Shown here: one piece after another, positions 9,810-18,768 of the stretch | Layout: each line of letters opens with the position of its first letter | Numbering within the stretch: position 1 is the first letter of the stretch | Assembly: GCF_007745175.1 (NCBI RefSeq) | Contig: NZ_CP036271.1 | Span: 5,220,314 to 5,284,313, forward strand | DNA from: Caulifigura coniformis | GTDB lineage: Bacteria > Planctomycetota > Planctomycetia > Planctomycetales > Planctomycetaceae | DNA length: 64,000 nt | Reading direction: 5' to 3' | Notes under the pieces: model-generated | The model's database searches: none | What the model was told of the DNA's origin: nothing | Seen by the model: the letters and a program-made list of their open reading frames with translations, nothing else | Position numbers and translations under genes: made by a program

Positions 9810-10906
9810 TGTTTCGGACACTTCGCAAACTGATTCTGCCCGGCGCGGCGCTGGGGCTGCTGATTTTCGCCGTCATCCACGTGGTGCGTGCCCAGACACC
9901 GGCCGTGAAATCGCGGCCGCCGGTCGAGCCGCCGCGTGCGCCGTTCGCCAACACGGTCGCGGGTTCGGGCATCGTGGAGGCACGGACGGAGAACATTTCG
10001 ATCGGATCGCATTTGCCGGGCGTGGTGACGGAAGTTCTGGTGCGGGTCGGGGAGAAGGTGGACAAGGGGACACCGCTGTTCCGGCTCGATGACCGGGCGA
10101 TGAAGGCGAACCTGCGCGTGATGCAGGCGAACGTCGCGGCCGCGAAGGCGGAACTTTCACGGCTGGAGAGTCTGCCGCGTCCGGAGGAGTTGCCCCCTGC
10201 GGAAGCCAAGTTGCTGGAAGCGGAGGCCAACCTGGCGGAGCTGATTTCCAACTACGAGCGGGCCCAGCGACTGGGGAAGGAGAATGCGGTCACGGAGCAG
10301 GAGCTGGTGAAACGGAAGCAGGGGGTGGAGGCGGGGCGCCAGCAGGTTGCCGGCGCCAAGGCTTCGTTTGACCTATTGAAAGCGGGCTCGTGGGGCCCGG
10401 AGAAGGCCATTGCCCAGGCCAAGGTGGAACAGACCCGTGCGGCCCTCGAGCAGGTGCAGATCGAAATCGAGCGACTGACGGTGACCGCCCCGGTCGACGG
10501 TGAAGTGCTGCAGGTGAATGTCCGTCCCGGCGAGTTCGTCGGGGCTCCGCCAGGCCAGGCGCTGGTGGTTCTCGGCAACGTCCAGCTTCTGCACGTTCGC
10601 GTGGACATCGACGAGCATGACATTCCACGGTTCCGCCCCGGCGCGCCGGCCCAGGCGACTCTGCGTGGCGACCCGAGCCTGAAGTTGAATCTGGCGTTCG
10701 AACGCGTGGAGCCGTACGTGGTGCCGAAGAAATCGCTGACGGGAGACAACACCGAACGCGTCGACACCCGGGTGCTGCAGGTGATCTATTCGATCGAGAA
10801 CCAGGGCTGCACGTTGTATGTCGGGCAGCAGGTGGATGCGTTTATTGATGCGGCGCGCAGTGCGACGGAGACTCCGGCCGGGGGGGCTCCGGGGAAGAGT
10901 CTGTAG
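9809..10906 (+). CDS. HlyD/DevB-family periplasmic adaptor (membrane fusion protein)
   Basis: 365 residues: an N-terminal membrane anchor (about 9-28), a first lipoyl half (GSGIVEARTENISIGSHLPG...VRVGEKVDKGTPLFRLD), a long alpha-hairpin coiled coil (about 95-215), a second lipoyl half (VTAPVDGEVLQVNVRPGEFV) and a beta-barrel region. It links the inner-membrane permease to an outer-membrane channel. No TolC-like gene is in the window. The last gene of the TetR-controlled exporter operon. Confidence 0.9.
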   Translation: MFRTLRKLILPGAALGLLIFAVIHVVRAQTPAVKSRPPVEPPRAPFANTVAGSGIVEARTENISIGSHLPGVVTEVLVRVGEKVDKGTPLFRLDDRAMKANLRVMQANVAAAKAELSRLESLPRPEELPPAEAKLLEAEANLAELISNYERAQRLGKENAVTEQELVKRKQGVEAGRQQVAGAKASFDLLKAGSWGPEKAIAQAKVEQTRAALEQVQIEIERLTVTAPVDGEVLQVNVRPGEFVGAPPGQALVVLGNVQLLHVRVDIDEHDIPRFRPGAPAQATLRGDPSLKLNLAFERVEPYVVPKKSLTGDNTERVDTRVLQVIYSIENQGCTLYVGQQVDAFIDAARSATETPAGGAPGKSL

Positions 10907-10915
10907 GACCTGCGC

Positions 10916-10940
10916 GAGGCCGGGAAGCAGGCCTGGCCTC
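10916..10940. terminator. Short hairpin between convergent genes
   Basis: GAGGCC (10916-10921) and GGCCTC (10935-10940) form a 6-bp stem in the 60-bp gap between the adaptor gene and the convergent histidine kinase gene. A weak bidirectional terminator is possible; there is no T-run. Confidence 0.35.
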
Positions 10941-10966
10941 ATCGGGCCGTGGCAGCGTACGTCGGC

Positions 10967-12706
10967 CTAGAGTTCGGAGCGGAGGGGGAGTTCGAGGCCG
11001 AAGCCGGCGGTGCGGCTGCGGACGTCGAAGGCGGCTTCTTCGGGGCGTTCGAGGGGGCAGGCGAGCTCAGTCGGAATGCGGACGGTGAAGGTGCTACCTT
11101 TGCCGAACTCGCTTTCGAGGAAGACCTCGCCTCCGAGCAGGCGGGCGATTTCCTTGACGATGGACAGGCCGAGTCCCGTTCCCTCGTACTCGCGGGTGAG
11201 GGCATTGACTTCCTGTCCCGGGAGGCTGCGGCCCTGGCGGAACTTCTCGAAGATCATGGCCTGATCTTCGAGCGGGATGCCGATGCCCGTGTCGGCGACG
11301 ATGATGTCGACGCGGTCATCGGGCGCCTTTACGGCGGAGACGCGAATGCGGCCTCCTTCGGGGGTGAATTTCACGGCGTTGGACAGGAGGTTGTAGAGGA
11401 CCTGCTGCAACTTGCCTTCATCCTGCCGCAAGGGGGGAAGGAGCGGGTCGGAACTCCACTGCAGGTCGATGTTCTTTTTCTCGGCGAGGGGGAGCATCGA
11501 CGCGCTGGCTCGCTCGACGAGGTCGCCAACGGAAAACTCGAGGATGTGCCGCTCCATCTTGCCGGCCTCGATTTTCGCGAGGTCGAGGATGTCGTTGATG
11601 AGCGAGAGGAGGCTGCGTCCGGAGGTCTGGATGTTGGCGAGGTATTTTTTCTGGCGCTCGTTGAGATTCTCTGCCGAGGCAAGGACGTCGCTGAAGCCGA
11701 GGATGCTGTTGAGAGGGGTGCGGAGTTCGTGGCTCATGGTGGCCAGGAACTCGTTTTTCACCTTGTTCATCTGGTGCAGGGTGAGGTTGGCGCGGGCCAG
11801 CTCGTCGACCTTTCCGTCGAGGTTGCTGTTGGCCAGACGCAGCTCTTCCTGGGTGTTCATCAGGTGCCGCAGCATGCGGTTGAAAGCGTGGCTGAGCTCT
11901 TCAAACTCGTCGCCGGTGCGGATGTCGGCCCGTTGATCGAGGTCGCCCTGGGCGACCGAATCGCTGACCTCTTTCAGGTGCTGGACGGGCTTGACGATGA
12001 CGTAGCGGACGATGGCGTAGAGAGCGAGCATCGCGAGGAATGCGGTCGCAATGGCCATGGCGATAAGGATGGCGTTGTTGCGGGCGATGCGGTGGCTGGT
12101 TTCCTGGCGATCGAACGAAATCTTGGCGACGCCGAGCAACCCCCCTTCTTCGAGGTCTTTCAGTCGGTCCTTGTGGCAGTCGTAGCACGACTGGGCCTTG
12201 CCGGAGGAGAGGATGGTTTTGTTCGTGCTGGCGTAGATGGGGGCGTAGTACTCGTAGGCCTCCGCGTCGTCGATGATGAGGAATTCGCGGTCGGATTCTT
12301 TGGACTTGAGGAAGGTGGCGACGGCGTCGTATTCGGCGGGCGTGGAGGGGCTGCGGACTCCCTTGGGCTCGGTGTCCCAGTTGCTTTTCAGGAACTTCAG
12401 CTGGTAGTGCTCGCGGAGATCGCTGGGCTTGAACTCCTTGCTGAGCGAGACCATTCGCTCCACCTGCGACTTCTGGGTGGGGTCGGACTCATCGCGGTCG
12501 ATGCCGAGGTGCATCGTCAGGAGGTCCTGGCTGATCAGCAGGCGGGCCCGATCGCGGTACTGGTCGCGGACGATGCGGAGGTTGAGCAGCGCATAGACGT
12601 AGAAGCTTCCGGTCAGCAGCAGGAGGAGCGCGCCGCCGAACAGGAATCGGCATTTTCTCTCCAGGCTGGTTTCGCCAAGAAGGCGTTTGATGGTCCGGTA
12701 CGACAT
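10967..12706 (-). CDS. Membrane sensor histidine kinase with a CxxCH motif in the sensor domain
   Basis: 579 residues. TM1 is about 21-43 and TM2 about 211-233, with a periplasmic sensor between them resembling the DUF3365/Tll0287 type. It ends in SCYDCHKD (CxxCH at 174-178), the signature for covalent heme c. A HAMP domain follows (about 235-290), then HisKA with His326 in FLATMSHELRTPLNS, and an HATPase domain with N, G1 and G2 boxes (NLLSNAVKF, DTGIGIP, GTGLGLSIV). No receiver domain is fused and no response-regulator gene is adjacent. A heme-based redox or gas sensor is an inference from CxxCH alone. Confidence 0.9.
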   Translation of the reverse strand: MSYRTIKRLLGETSLERKCRFLFGGALLLLLTGSFYVYALLNLRIVRDQYRDRARLLISQDLLTMHLGIDRDESDPTQKSQVERMVSLSKEFKPSDLREHYQLKFLKSNWDTEPKGVRSPSTPAEYDAVATFLKSKESDREFLIIDDAEAYEYYAPIYASTNKTILSSGKAQSCYDCHKDRLKDLEEGGLLGVAKISFDRQETSHRIARNNAILIAMAIATAFLAMLALYAIVRYVIVKPVQHLKEVSDSVAQGDLDQRADIRTGDEFEELSHAFNRMLRHLMNTQEELRLANSNLDGKVDELARANLTLHQMNKVKNEFLATMSHELRTPLNSILGFSDVLASAENLNERQKKYLANIQTSGRSLLSLINDILDLAKIEAGKMERHILEFSVGDLVERASASMLPLAEKKNIDLQWSSDPLLPPLRQDEGKLQQVLYNLLSNAVKFTPEGGRIRVSAVKAPDDRVDIIVADTGIGIPLEDQAMIFEKFRQGRSLPGQEVNALTREYEGTGLGLSIVKEIARLLGGEVFLESEFGKGSTFTVRIPTELACPLERPEEAAFDVRSRTAGFGLELPLRSEL

Positions 12707-12872
12707 AGGCGCGGAATTCTATTCGGATTTCCGATCGAGCGCAAAGATGAAGCAGGATTGGCCCAACGATGGGGCGTAATTCCGCGTAAGCAGCCGACAT
12801 CGGGGGTTTGACCGTGCGCCCTCCGAGGCACGAGTATCTGCGTGCAACAGGCCCGGAGGATGGGGATCCAAA

Positions 12873-13916
12873 TTGCCCGCGGGGATGATCGATTCCGCCC
12901 AGCTGACCCGGCTCGCTACCGAGCTGGAAATCCTGCTGCGCGCGAACTCGCCGCTGGGGCCGGGGCTTCGCGACGCTTCGAACCGCTGGCGCGGGGCGCT
13001 TCGCCCGGCGGCGGAAAAACTGGCGGAGCGGTTGGATGCGGGAATGCCGGTTGACGAGGCGCTGCGGACGGCCGGGGAGCTGCCCCCCGTATTCCGGTCG
13101 CTGGCGGCGGCGGGGATGACGACCGACCGGGCGGCCGACGTGCTGCGGGCTTACTCGACGTCGACCCGCCAGTTGCTCGACCTGCGTGAGCGACTGCTGC
13201 GCGGGCTGATGTATCCGGCGATCATCCTGATCCTGACATATGGGCTGACGATCCTCCTGATCCATTCCGTGCTGCCTCAAATGGCGAGCATGGTGGGTGA
13301 GTTCTCCAGGGTCCCCCCGCGCTGGGTTCATTTCGTTGAGAAAGCGAATGCCACGCTTCCGGTCTGGAGCTGGGCCATTCCCCTGGGTCTGCTTGTCGCG
13401 AGCTGGCTGGTGCACTTCCTGTTCGGACGTCACCGGAGCGCAATCGGCATCTGGGGATCATTTCCGTTCGTGAGATCGGTGCTGTCGGATATTCATTCCT
13501 CGACGGCCAGTTCGCTGCTGGCGGCGCTGCTGGACTGCGAGGTTCCGCTGCCGCTGGCGTTGTCGCTGGCGGGGGAATCGCTGACTTCGCGACGGGCGCA
13601 GGCGGCCGTCAATGCGATTGCGGACGACCTCAGAAAAGGGGTTCCGGCTCAACACGCGTTCCGAGAGCGTGCGGGAGCGCCGCCGCTGTGGCGAGCGCTG
13701 TTCGTACGCGAGCGCGAGGCCGGCCCGCTGCGGGCGGGGCTGAGGCACATCGCAGAGGTTCTTGCGTTACGGGCTCGGAGCCGGGCGGACGTCCTCGGAC
13801 GGGTGATTCCGGTCCTGCTGATCATCGCCGTGGGGGGCCTGACCGTTGGCGCCTACGGGACGGTAGTGTTCGGACCGCTCGTCGAACTCTGGGAGCGGAT
13901 CGGAGCGCAGCCATGA
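12873..13916 (+). CDS. GspF/PilC-family type II secretion or pilus inner-membrane protein, first of three
   Basis: 347 residues starting at a TTG (ATG 12885 is the alternative) with GGAGG 13 bp upstream. It has the GspF layout: two cytoplasmic helical domains separated by membrane helices. Segments GMPVDEALR, FRSLAAAGMTTDRAADVLR and RLLRGLMYPAIILILTYG match the first GspF repeat; SLLAALLDCEVPLPLALSLAG matches the second. A last TM helix ends the protein. GspF anchors the assembly ATPase and organises pseudopilus growth. The stop overlaps the next start by ATGA. Confidence 0.8.
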   Translation: MPAGMIDSAQLTRLATELEILLRANSPLGPGLRDASNRWRGALRPAAEKLAERLDAGMPVDEALRTAGELPPVFRSLAAAGMTTDRAADVLRAYSTSTRQLLDLRERLLRGLMYPAIILILTYGLTILLIHSVLPQMASMVGEFSRVPPRWVHFVEKANATLPVWSWAIPLGLLVASWLVHFLFGRHRSAIGIWGSFPFVRSVLSDIHSSTASSLLAALLDCEVPLPLALSLAGESLTSRRAQAAVNAIADDLRKGVPAQHAFRERAGAPPLWRALFVREREAGPLRAGLRHIAEVLALRARSRADVLGRVIPVLLIIAVGGLTVGAYGTVVFGPLVELWERIGAQP

Positions 13917-14941
13917 GCCTTGTCGCCGACGCGCCAGCCGCCGCTCCATCTCCGGGTGACGGGCCCGCACTGCCGTTTTCGATGCAGATGTTCGCGGAGG
14001 AAGCGTCGTCTCCGTGGACGGCTTCCGCGTTTCGAACGATTGCCACCAGACTGGATCAAGGGGCGTCCTGGACCGAGGCGGTGCAGTCGGCCGGGAGGCA
14101 GCTGCCGCAGTTCCTGAGGGGGGTGTTTGCCGTCGCGGAACGCAGCGGATCGATCGAGCAGGTAATCGGAGAGTATTTTGCGGGGACGCGGCGGACGCGG
14201 CGGGCGAAACGGCAGGTGCTCGTGGCGCTGCTGTATCCGGCATTCCTGCTGCTCGCCTGCCTGGTGCTGCTGACGGGTGTGTTCCTGTTCGTCGTCCCTC
14301 CATTCCGGGAGATGTTCAACGACTTCGGGGTGGAACTGCCCTGGATGACGAAGCTGATGATCTCGATGAGCATGATCGTGACCAAGGGCTGGCCGTGGCT
14401 GGTAGTGGGGCTTGTGTTCATGTTCGCGACGCTGGTGGCCATGCTGCTGTTCACCAAGCTTCCTCTGGCGGCCCCGCTGGTCCGCGTCATGCAGGCGATC
14501 CCGATTGTCGGCACGGCCTCGCAACTGGCGGGCGCATCGGAATTCTGCACGCTGCTGGGAATGCTGGTGAAAGCGAGGATCCCTCTCCCAGACGCACTGC
14601 GGCTGACGGCCGGGGGACTTCAGGATGCGAACCTTCGCCAGGGGTGTCATCGGCTGGCCGACCATGTCGAGCGGGGTGAGTCGCCCGCTTACGCCGCCTC
14701 GATCCTGCCTCATTTCCGGCCCCGTCTCGTGCAGTTGCTGCGGCATACGGAGCACGAGCGGAGCTTCGGGGAGATCCTCCGGTCGCATGGTGAACTGTTC
14801 GGGATCCAGGCGGAGGCACAGTCGGGAATCGCGATTGTCTGGATGCAGCCGTTCCTGTTGGTGTTCGTGGGGATCCTGGGAGGATTCGTCGTCATTTGCC
14901 TGTTCATGCCGTTGATCAAGCTGCTCAACGAACTGAGCTGA
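13913..14941 (+). CDS. GspF/PilC-family type II secretion or pilus inner-membrane protein, second of three
   Basis: 342 residues from the ATG that overlaps the previous stop codon. Features: GASWTEAVQSAGRQLPQFL and VFAVAERSGSIEQVI in the first cytoplasmic domain, a membrane hairpin (LYPAFLLLACLVLL...FLFVVPPFREMFNDFGVELP), then a second domain with SEFCTLLGMLVKARIPLPDALRL, and a C-terminal TM helix. The FNDFGVELP block after the first helices is the usual GspF linker. It probably forms a heteromeric platform with its two neighbours. Confidence 0.85.
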   Translation: MSLVADAPAAAPSPGDGPALPFSMQMFAEEASSPWTASAFRTIATRLDQGASWTEAVQSAGRQLPQFLRGVFAVAERSGSIEQVIGEYFAGTRRTRRAKRQVLVALLYPAFLLLACLVLLTGVFLFVVPPFREMFNDFGVELPWMTKLMISMSMIVTKGWPWLVVGLVFMFATLVAMLLFTKLPLAAPLVRVMQAIPIVGTASQLAGASEFCTLLGMLVKARIPLPDALRLTAGGLQDANLRQGCHRLADHVERGESPAYAASILPHFRPRLVQLLRHTEHERSFGEILRSHGELFGIQAEAQSGIAIVWMQPFLLVFVGILGGFVVICLFMPLIKLLNELS

Positions 14942-14968
14942 CTCACACCCTGGAGGCTGATTCCTTTC

Positions 14969-16468
14969 ATGCTGCCGATGCTCATCCTTCTTGGAATGCC
15001 CATCCTGGCCGGCGCCCTGCTGGCGCTGGACCACTATGTGCGTTTCAATGCCTCTCGGGATGAGCTTTCATGGCTGGCGCTGGCGATGCGAATCGTCGGG
15101 CTGGCCCTTGCGGGAGCGGGCCTGACGGTGTTGGTCCTGGCCGCGCTGGGGAGGCATGGTCAGGCGTCGCACTGGTTTTTCGACGCGATCGTGAGGATTG
15201 CGGCCGGGGCCTATGGCCTGCTGGCGATCCTGACGGCGGTCGTGGGGAATGCGTTCCGCGCGCCGCGGGATTCGACGAATCTGCGCGAGGAATCTCGCTT
15301 GGAACAACGGGCTTCCCTGTTCCGCCTGTTGTGCTGGATTGCGCTTCTGGTTCCCCTGGTGCCTTTCGTCCCGGCGGTGGTCCTGATTGTGCCGCTGGTG
15401 TTGACGACGGTGTTTTCCTCGTGGGGAGCCGTGAATCGCGGGAGCCAGATCAGCCTGTTGTGGCGGCTGTCGATCGCCTCGGAAAACGGGCTGCCGTATG
15501 CGGATGAAGTGGAATCGGCATCGCCGGGGATCGGGAGTCACCGTCGGGAATCACTGGCCGCGCTGGCGGGACGCCTGCGCGACGGACAGTCGCTGGGAGA
15601 GGCGATCGATGACGGCTCGCCCCTGATCCCCCGCGGCGACGTGCTCGCGATCCGGGCGACCGATGGCACACCGGCCCTGAGTTCCGTCCTGCGGGACGCG
15701 GCCGAACGTTCGGTTCGCAATCTTTCGGAACTTCGCGAAGGTGGCGACGCGCTGCCGCTGCAGGTTTATTTCGTGAACGTGTTCCTGGTCGTCATCTCGA
15801 TCGTCAGCTTCCTCATGTACTGGATCATGCCGAAGTACAAGGAGATCTTTAACGATTTCGGCGTGACGCTCCCTCCGATCACGCGGCGTCTGATCGATGT
15901 GACGGACAGCGCCGCCAGTTACTGGTTCGTGGCTGGTCCGATGATGTTCCTGCCGGTCGCGATCCTGCTCGCCTCGCCGCTGGTTTCCCTCGCGGGCTGG
16001 GAAAACCTGAACTTTCCGCTGCTGATGCGGTGGTTTCCGCGACGCGACGCTCCGGAGGTGCTCCGGATCATTGCGGCGGTCGTCGAATCGGGTCGGCCGC
16101 TTGCGCCGACTCTCAGCGAGATCGCCGAGCACCATCCGCGTGAAGACCTGAGGTCGCGGCTGGAGCGGATTGCCGCCATTCTCGATCACGGAGAGTTTTC
16201 GTGGAGAGTTCTCTGTCACGACGGCTTTCTCAAGCAAGACGAGGCGGATGCGCTCGACGCGGCGGCGGCGAATCACCATCTGCAATGGGCGCTCAGGACA
16301 CTCGCCGACGGACTGGACGCGAAACAGCGGATCCGCACGGCCTGGGCCTTCGAGTGGCAGCGGCCGATCCTGATCGGCACGCTGGGGGGGCTGGTCGCGT
16401 TCGTGGTCGTTGCCATGTTCCTGCCACTGATCCATGTGATGAACACGGCCGCGGAGATGGGCCCATGA
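14969..16468 (+). CDS. GspF-like protein with extra N-terminal membrane segments, third of three
   Basis: 499 residues, about 100 more than usual for GspF. The extra N-terminal part has four or five hydrophobic segments (about 1-25, 40-62, 72-95, 115-155). The rest repeats the GspF pattern: a cytoplasmic domain with GLPYADEVE and RDGQSLGEAID, the linker YKEIFNDFGVTLPPITRR, a second domain (LRIIAAVVESGRPLAPTLSEIA) and a C-terminal helix. GGAGG lies 11 bp before the ATG. The stop overlaps the next start. The added membrane part may adapt the platform to another partner. Confidence 0.75.
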   Translation: MLPMLILLGMPILAGALLALDHYVRFNASRDELSWLALAMRIVGLALAGAGLTVLVLAALGRHGQASHWFFDAIVRIAAGAYGLLAILTAVVGNAFRAPRDSTNLREESRLEQRASLFRLLCWIALLVPLVPFVPAVVLIVPLVLTTVFSSWGAVNRGSQISLLWRLSIASENGLPYADEVESASPGIGSHRRESLAALAGRLRDGQSLGEAIDDGSPLIPRGDVLAIRATDGTPALSSVLRDAAERSVRNLSELREGGDALPLQVYFVNVFLVVISIVSFLMYWIMPKYKEIFNDFGVTLPPITRRLIDVTDSAASYWFVAGPMMFLPVAILLASPLVSLAGWENLNFPLLMRWFPRRDAPEVLRIIAAVVESGRPLAPTLSEIAEHHPREDLRSRLERIAAILDHGEFSWRVLCHDGFLKQDEADALDAAAANHHLQWALRTLADGLDAKQRIRTAWAFEWQRPILIGTLGGLVAFVVVAMFLPLIHVMNTAAEMGP

Positions 16469-16863
16469 CCATGCACCCGCGCCGCGCATTCACTCTCGTG
16501 GAGATGGGGGTCGCCTGTGCCCTGCTGGGGTTCGTCTTCGCGGTCTTGGGACAGTTCGTTTCCCGCTGGGACGCGGCCCGGCGATCCGTGGAAGAACGGG
16601 CCTGTGCACTGCGGCTCGTTGAAAACGTCCTGGAACGTGCGACGATCGCTCCAGCAGGAACGACTCTCACGCTGGACGCCGATGCGGCGGCCCGACTGCG
16701 GTCTGCAGAACTCAAGATTTCAGAGGGTCCCGCGGATGACGCGGGACTGATGGCTGTCACCGCCTCGCTTTCCTGGGTGAACGCGGAGGGGCAACGGGTG
16801 TCGCCTGTGGCGGTCACAGCGTGGAAGCGTTCGGCGCCGAAACCAACGGAGGACTCACGATGA
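16465..16863 (+). CDS. Type II secretion pseudopilin-like protein
   Basis: 132 residues. The N-terminus MTMHPRRAFTLVEMGVACALLG is a class III (prepilin) signal: basic leader, FTLVE with the conserved Glu at +5, then a hydrophobic helix. Position -1 is Ala, not the usual Gly, which prepilin peptidases tolerate in some proteins. The remainder is a short extracytoplasmic domain with no recognised family. Overlaps by 4 bp at both ends with its neighbours. Confidence 0.75.
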   Translation: MTMHPRRAFTLVEMGVACALLGFVFAVLGQFVSRWDAARRSVEERACALRLVENVLERATIAPAGTTLTLDADAAARLRSAELKISEGPADDAGLMAVTASLSWVNAEGQRVSPVAVTAWKRSAPKPTEDSR

Positions 16864-17414
16864 GTCCACATCGTTCGGTACGAAGAAGGCGGCGTGCCGG
16901 CTGGCAGCTGACCGAACTGAGCATGGTGCTCGCCGTGCTGGCGATCGTCGTGGTCGCGGCGACGCGGGTGATCGTTGGATTGATGTCGATCGAGAGCCGC
17001 TCGGGGCAGGCTCTTCAGGACGCCACGATCCTCGAGCGGCTCGGACGTCAGTGGCGGGACGACCTGCACCGGGCGCAGTCGGCGACGATCTCGCCGGATG
17101 CGGCCTCGATCGAGATGCGGCTCGACGATGGATCAGAGACCCGGTACCTGATTGCCGGGAAAAAGCTCACCCGGGAGCAAACTCGAACTGGCGGAAAACC
17201 GCCGGCCCGGGAGCTGTTCGCCGCCAGTGCCCGGGGTTGGCAGTTCGACCGCGAGGGGAACGGAGCGATCATCGCGCTCCTCCGCGAGCACGCGCCGTAC
17301 GCCCTGACGGCGACGGGGCAATCTGCAACGCCATCGAAGGTCGATCGGATCGAAGGAGCCGTTGGCATGTTGATGCCGCGGGCGGATTCCGCCGCAGAGG
17401 GGGACTCGCCATGA
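16860..17414 (+). CDS. Pseudopilin-like protein
   Basis: 184 residues from ATG 16860, which overlaps the previous stop. An Arg-rich leader (VRRRRRAG) precedes WQLTELSMVLAVLAIVVVA: prepilin cleavage would fall after Gly, with Glu at +5. The globular part (about 50-184) looks like a minor pseudopilin of GspI/J type, but I cannot assign the subtype. Translationally coupled to both neighbours. Confidence 0.75.
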   Translation: MSPHRSVRRRRRAGWQLTELSMVLAVLAIVVVAATRVIVGLMSIESRSGQALQDATILERLGRQWRDDLHRAQSATISPDAASIEMRLDDGSETRYLIAGKKLTREQTRTGGKPPARELFAASARGWQFDREGNGAIIALLREHAPYALTATGQSATPSKVDRIEGAVGMLMPRADSAAEGDSP

Positions 17415-17848
17415 GAACCTGCCGGCCCTCGTCCCGAATGATGTGCGGCGTCCGGCGATCCGGCATGGCCCTGGCGATTGTGATCGTCCTGATTGGGATC
17501 TTTGCGGCGCTGTGCCAGACACTGACCATGCTGGTCGCGATCCAGTTCCGGCTCGCGTTCCAGCAGACGGATCAGGCGCAGGCACGCCGGCTCGCGGAGG
17601 CCGGGCTGCTCCGGGGACAGGCCCGCCTTGAACGAGAACCGGACTGGACGGGGGAGACGTGGACCCCTGCGCTCCCCGGCGGGGGGAACGGGGCTGTCGA
17701 ACTGGTGGTCACGCAGTCGGGCGATCAATCGATCCTGCGTGCCATGGCCAGGTTCACCACGACGGCCGGACGAATCCATCAATCGCATCAAACGCTGGAC
17801 GTCGGGATGGCGTCTGCAAAGGGAAGGAACGAAGGCGCCCAGCCATGA
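17411..17848 (+). CDS. PilX/GspK-like minor pilin protein
   Basis: 145 residues. RRSGMALAIVIVLIGIFAAL is the N-terminal helix, preceded by a basic leader. This form, GMALAIV in place of GFTLIE with no Glu at +5, is typical of PilX/GspK-class tip proteins, which lack Glu5. The protein is far shorter than GspK (about 300 residues), so a minimal tip or minor pilin is the most that can be said. It sits between two pilin-like genes with 4-bp overlaps. Confidence 0.65.
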   Translation: MRTCRPSSRMMCGVRRSGMALAIVIVLIGIFAALCQTLTMLVAIQFRLAFQQTDQAQARRLAEAGLLRGQARLEREPDWTGETWTPALPGGGNGAVELVVTQSGDQSILRAMARFTTTAGRIHQSHQTLDVGMASAKGRNEGAQP

Positions 17849-18765
17849 AGACGACTTTGCAACCACTGCCACGCTGGTCTCGCCCTGCTCACGCCAGAGG
17901 ACGTCGGGGGTTCACACTCATCGAAGTCCTGGTGGTGGTCGCGATCATTGCGATCCTGATTTCGCTGCTGCTGCCGGCCGTGCAGCAGGCGCGGGAGTCG
18001 GCCCGGCGGATGCAATGTCGTTCGAACCTGACGGGGCTGATTCTCGCGCTGCAGAACTATCATGGCGCCCATGGGACGCTCCCGCCGGGAACGGTGGATT
18101 TCTCCGGGCCGATTGTTTCGGGGCCGATGGTATTGGGGCAGACGCAGGGCTATCGCATAAGCTGGCTGGCTCAGGTGCTGCCGTACCTGGAAGAAGGAAA
18201 TACGTACCGCGCGATCAACTTCGACGTTCCGGCGCATGATCCCCTGAACCAGAACGTCGCCGCGCATCGCATGCCTGTCCTGCAATGCCCGAGCAACCCG
18301 CGGAGCGCACTCACCTGTTACGCCGGGGTTCACCACGACGTCGAGGCGCCGATCGACGTCGACAATCACGGGGTGCTGTTCCTCAACAGCCGGATCCGCC
18401 TTCCCGACGATGTTCCCGATGGCTCCAGCTACACGCTTTTCGTCGGTGAAACCGAAGGGATGCTCTCCTGGCTGACCGGCGACAACAACACCCTGAGGAA
18501 CACCGGCTCGACGCCGGGATTTGCCTCGATGGTTCCGGTCGTTCAGCCGACGGCGACTCCTTTCGAGGGAATGGACGAACCGGGGGCCGAGACGCCGGCC
18601 GTTCCTCCGCCGAATCTGGTGGGCGGTTTTAACAGCTACCACACCGGGGGGGCGAATTTTGCGCTGGGGGATGGTTCCGTCCGGACGATTTCCGAAAGCA
18701 TCGACGCGGACCTGTTCCGCAAGCTCGGTCACCGTTCCGACGGTGCGTTGACGGGAGCATTCTGA
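17845..18765 (+). CDS. DUF1559 prepilin-like protein
   Basis: 306 residues. After a long basic leader comes GFTLIEVLVVVAIIAILISL, a class III signal, then LLPAVQQARESARR, the DUF1559 hallmark, and NYHGAHGTLPPG. The C-terminus has HTGGANFALGDGS, the H-x9-DG motif of the family. DUF1559 proteins are extremely numerous in planctomycetes and look like secreted pilins or pseudopilins. Its place in a GspF/pseudopilin operon suggests that it is the major subunit of this assembly system. Confidence 0.9.
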   Translation: MKTTLQPLPRWSRPAHARGRRGFTLIEVLVVVAIIAILISLLLPAVQQARESARRMQCRSNLTGLILALQNYHGAHGTLPPGTVDFSGPIVSGPMVLGQTQGYRISWLAQVLPYLEEGNTYRAINFDVPAHDPLNQNVAAHRMPVLQCPSNPRSALTCYAGVHHDVEAPIDVDNHGVLFLNSRIRLPDDVPDGSSYTLFVGETEGMLSWLTGDNNTLRNTGSTPGFASMVPVVQPTATPFEGMDEPGAETPAVPPPNLVGGFNSYHTGGANFALGDGSVRTISESIDADLFRKLGHRSDGALTGAF

Positions 18766-18768
18766 TCG

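Noticed and set aside
10949-12811. Long open frame on the plus strand opposite the histidine kinase
   Set aside because: It is antisense to a gene with intact kinase motifs; its Glu/Val/Gly-rich translation is the reverse shadow of GC-rich codons.
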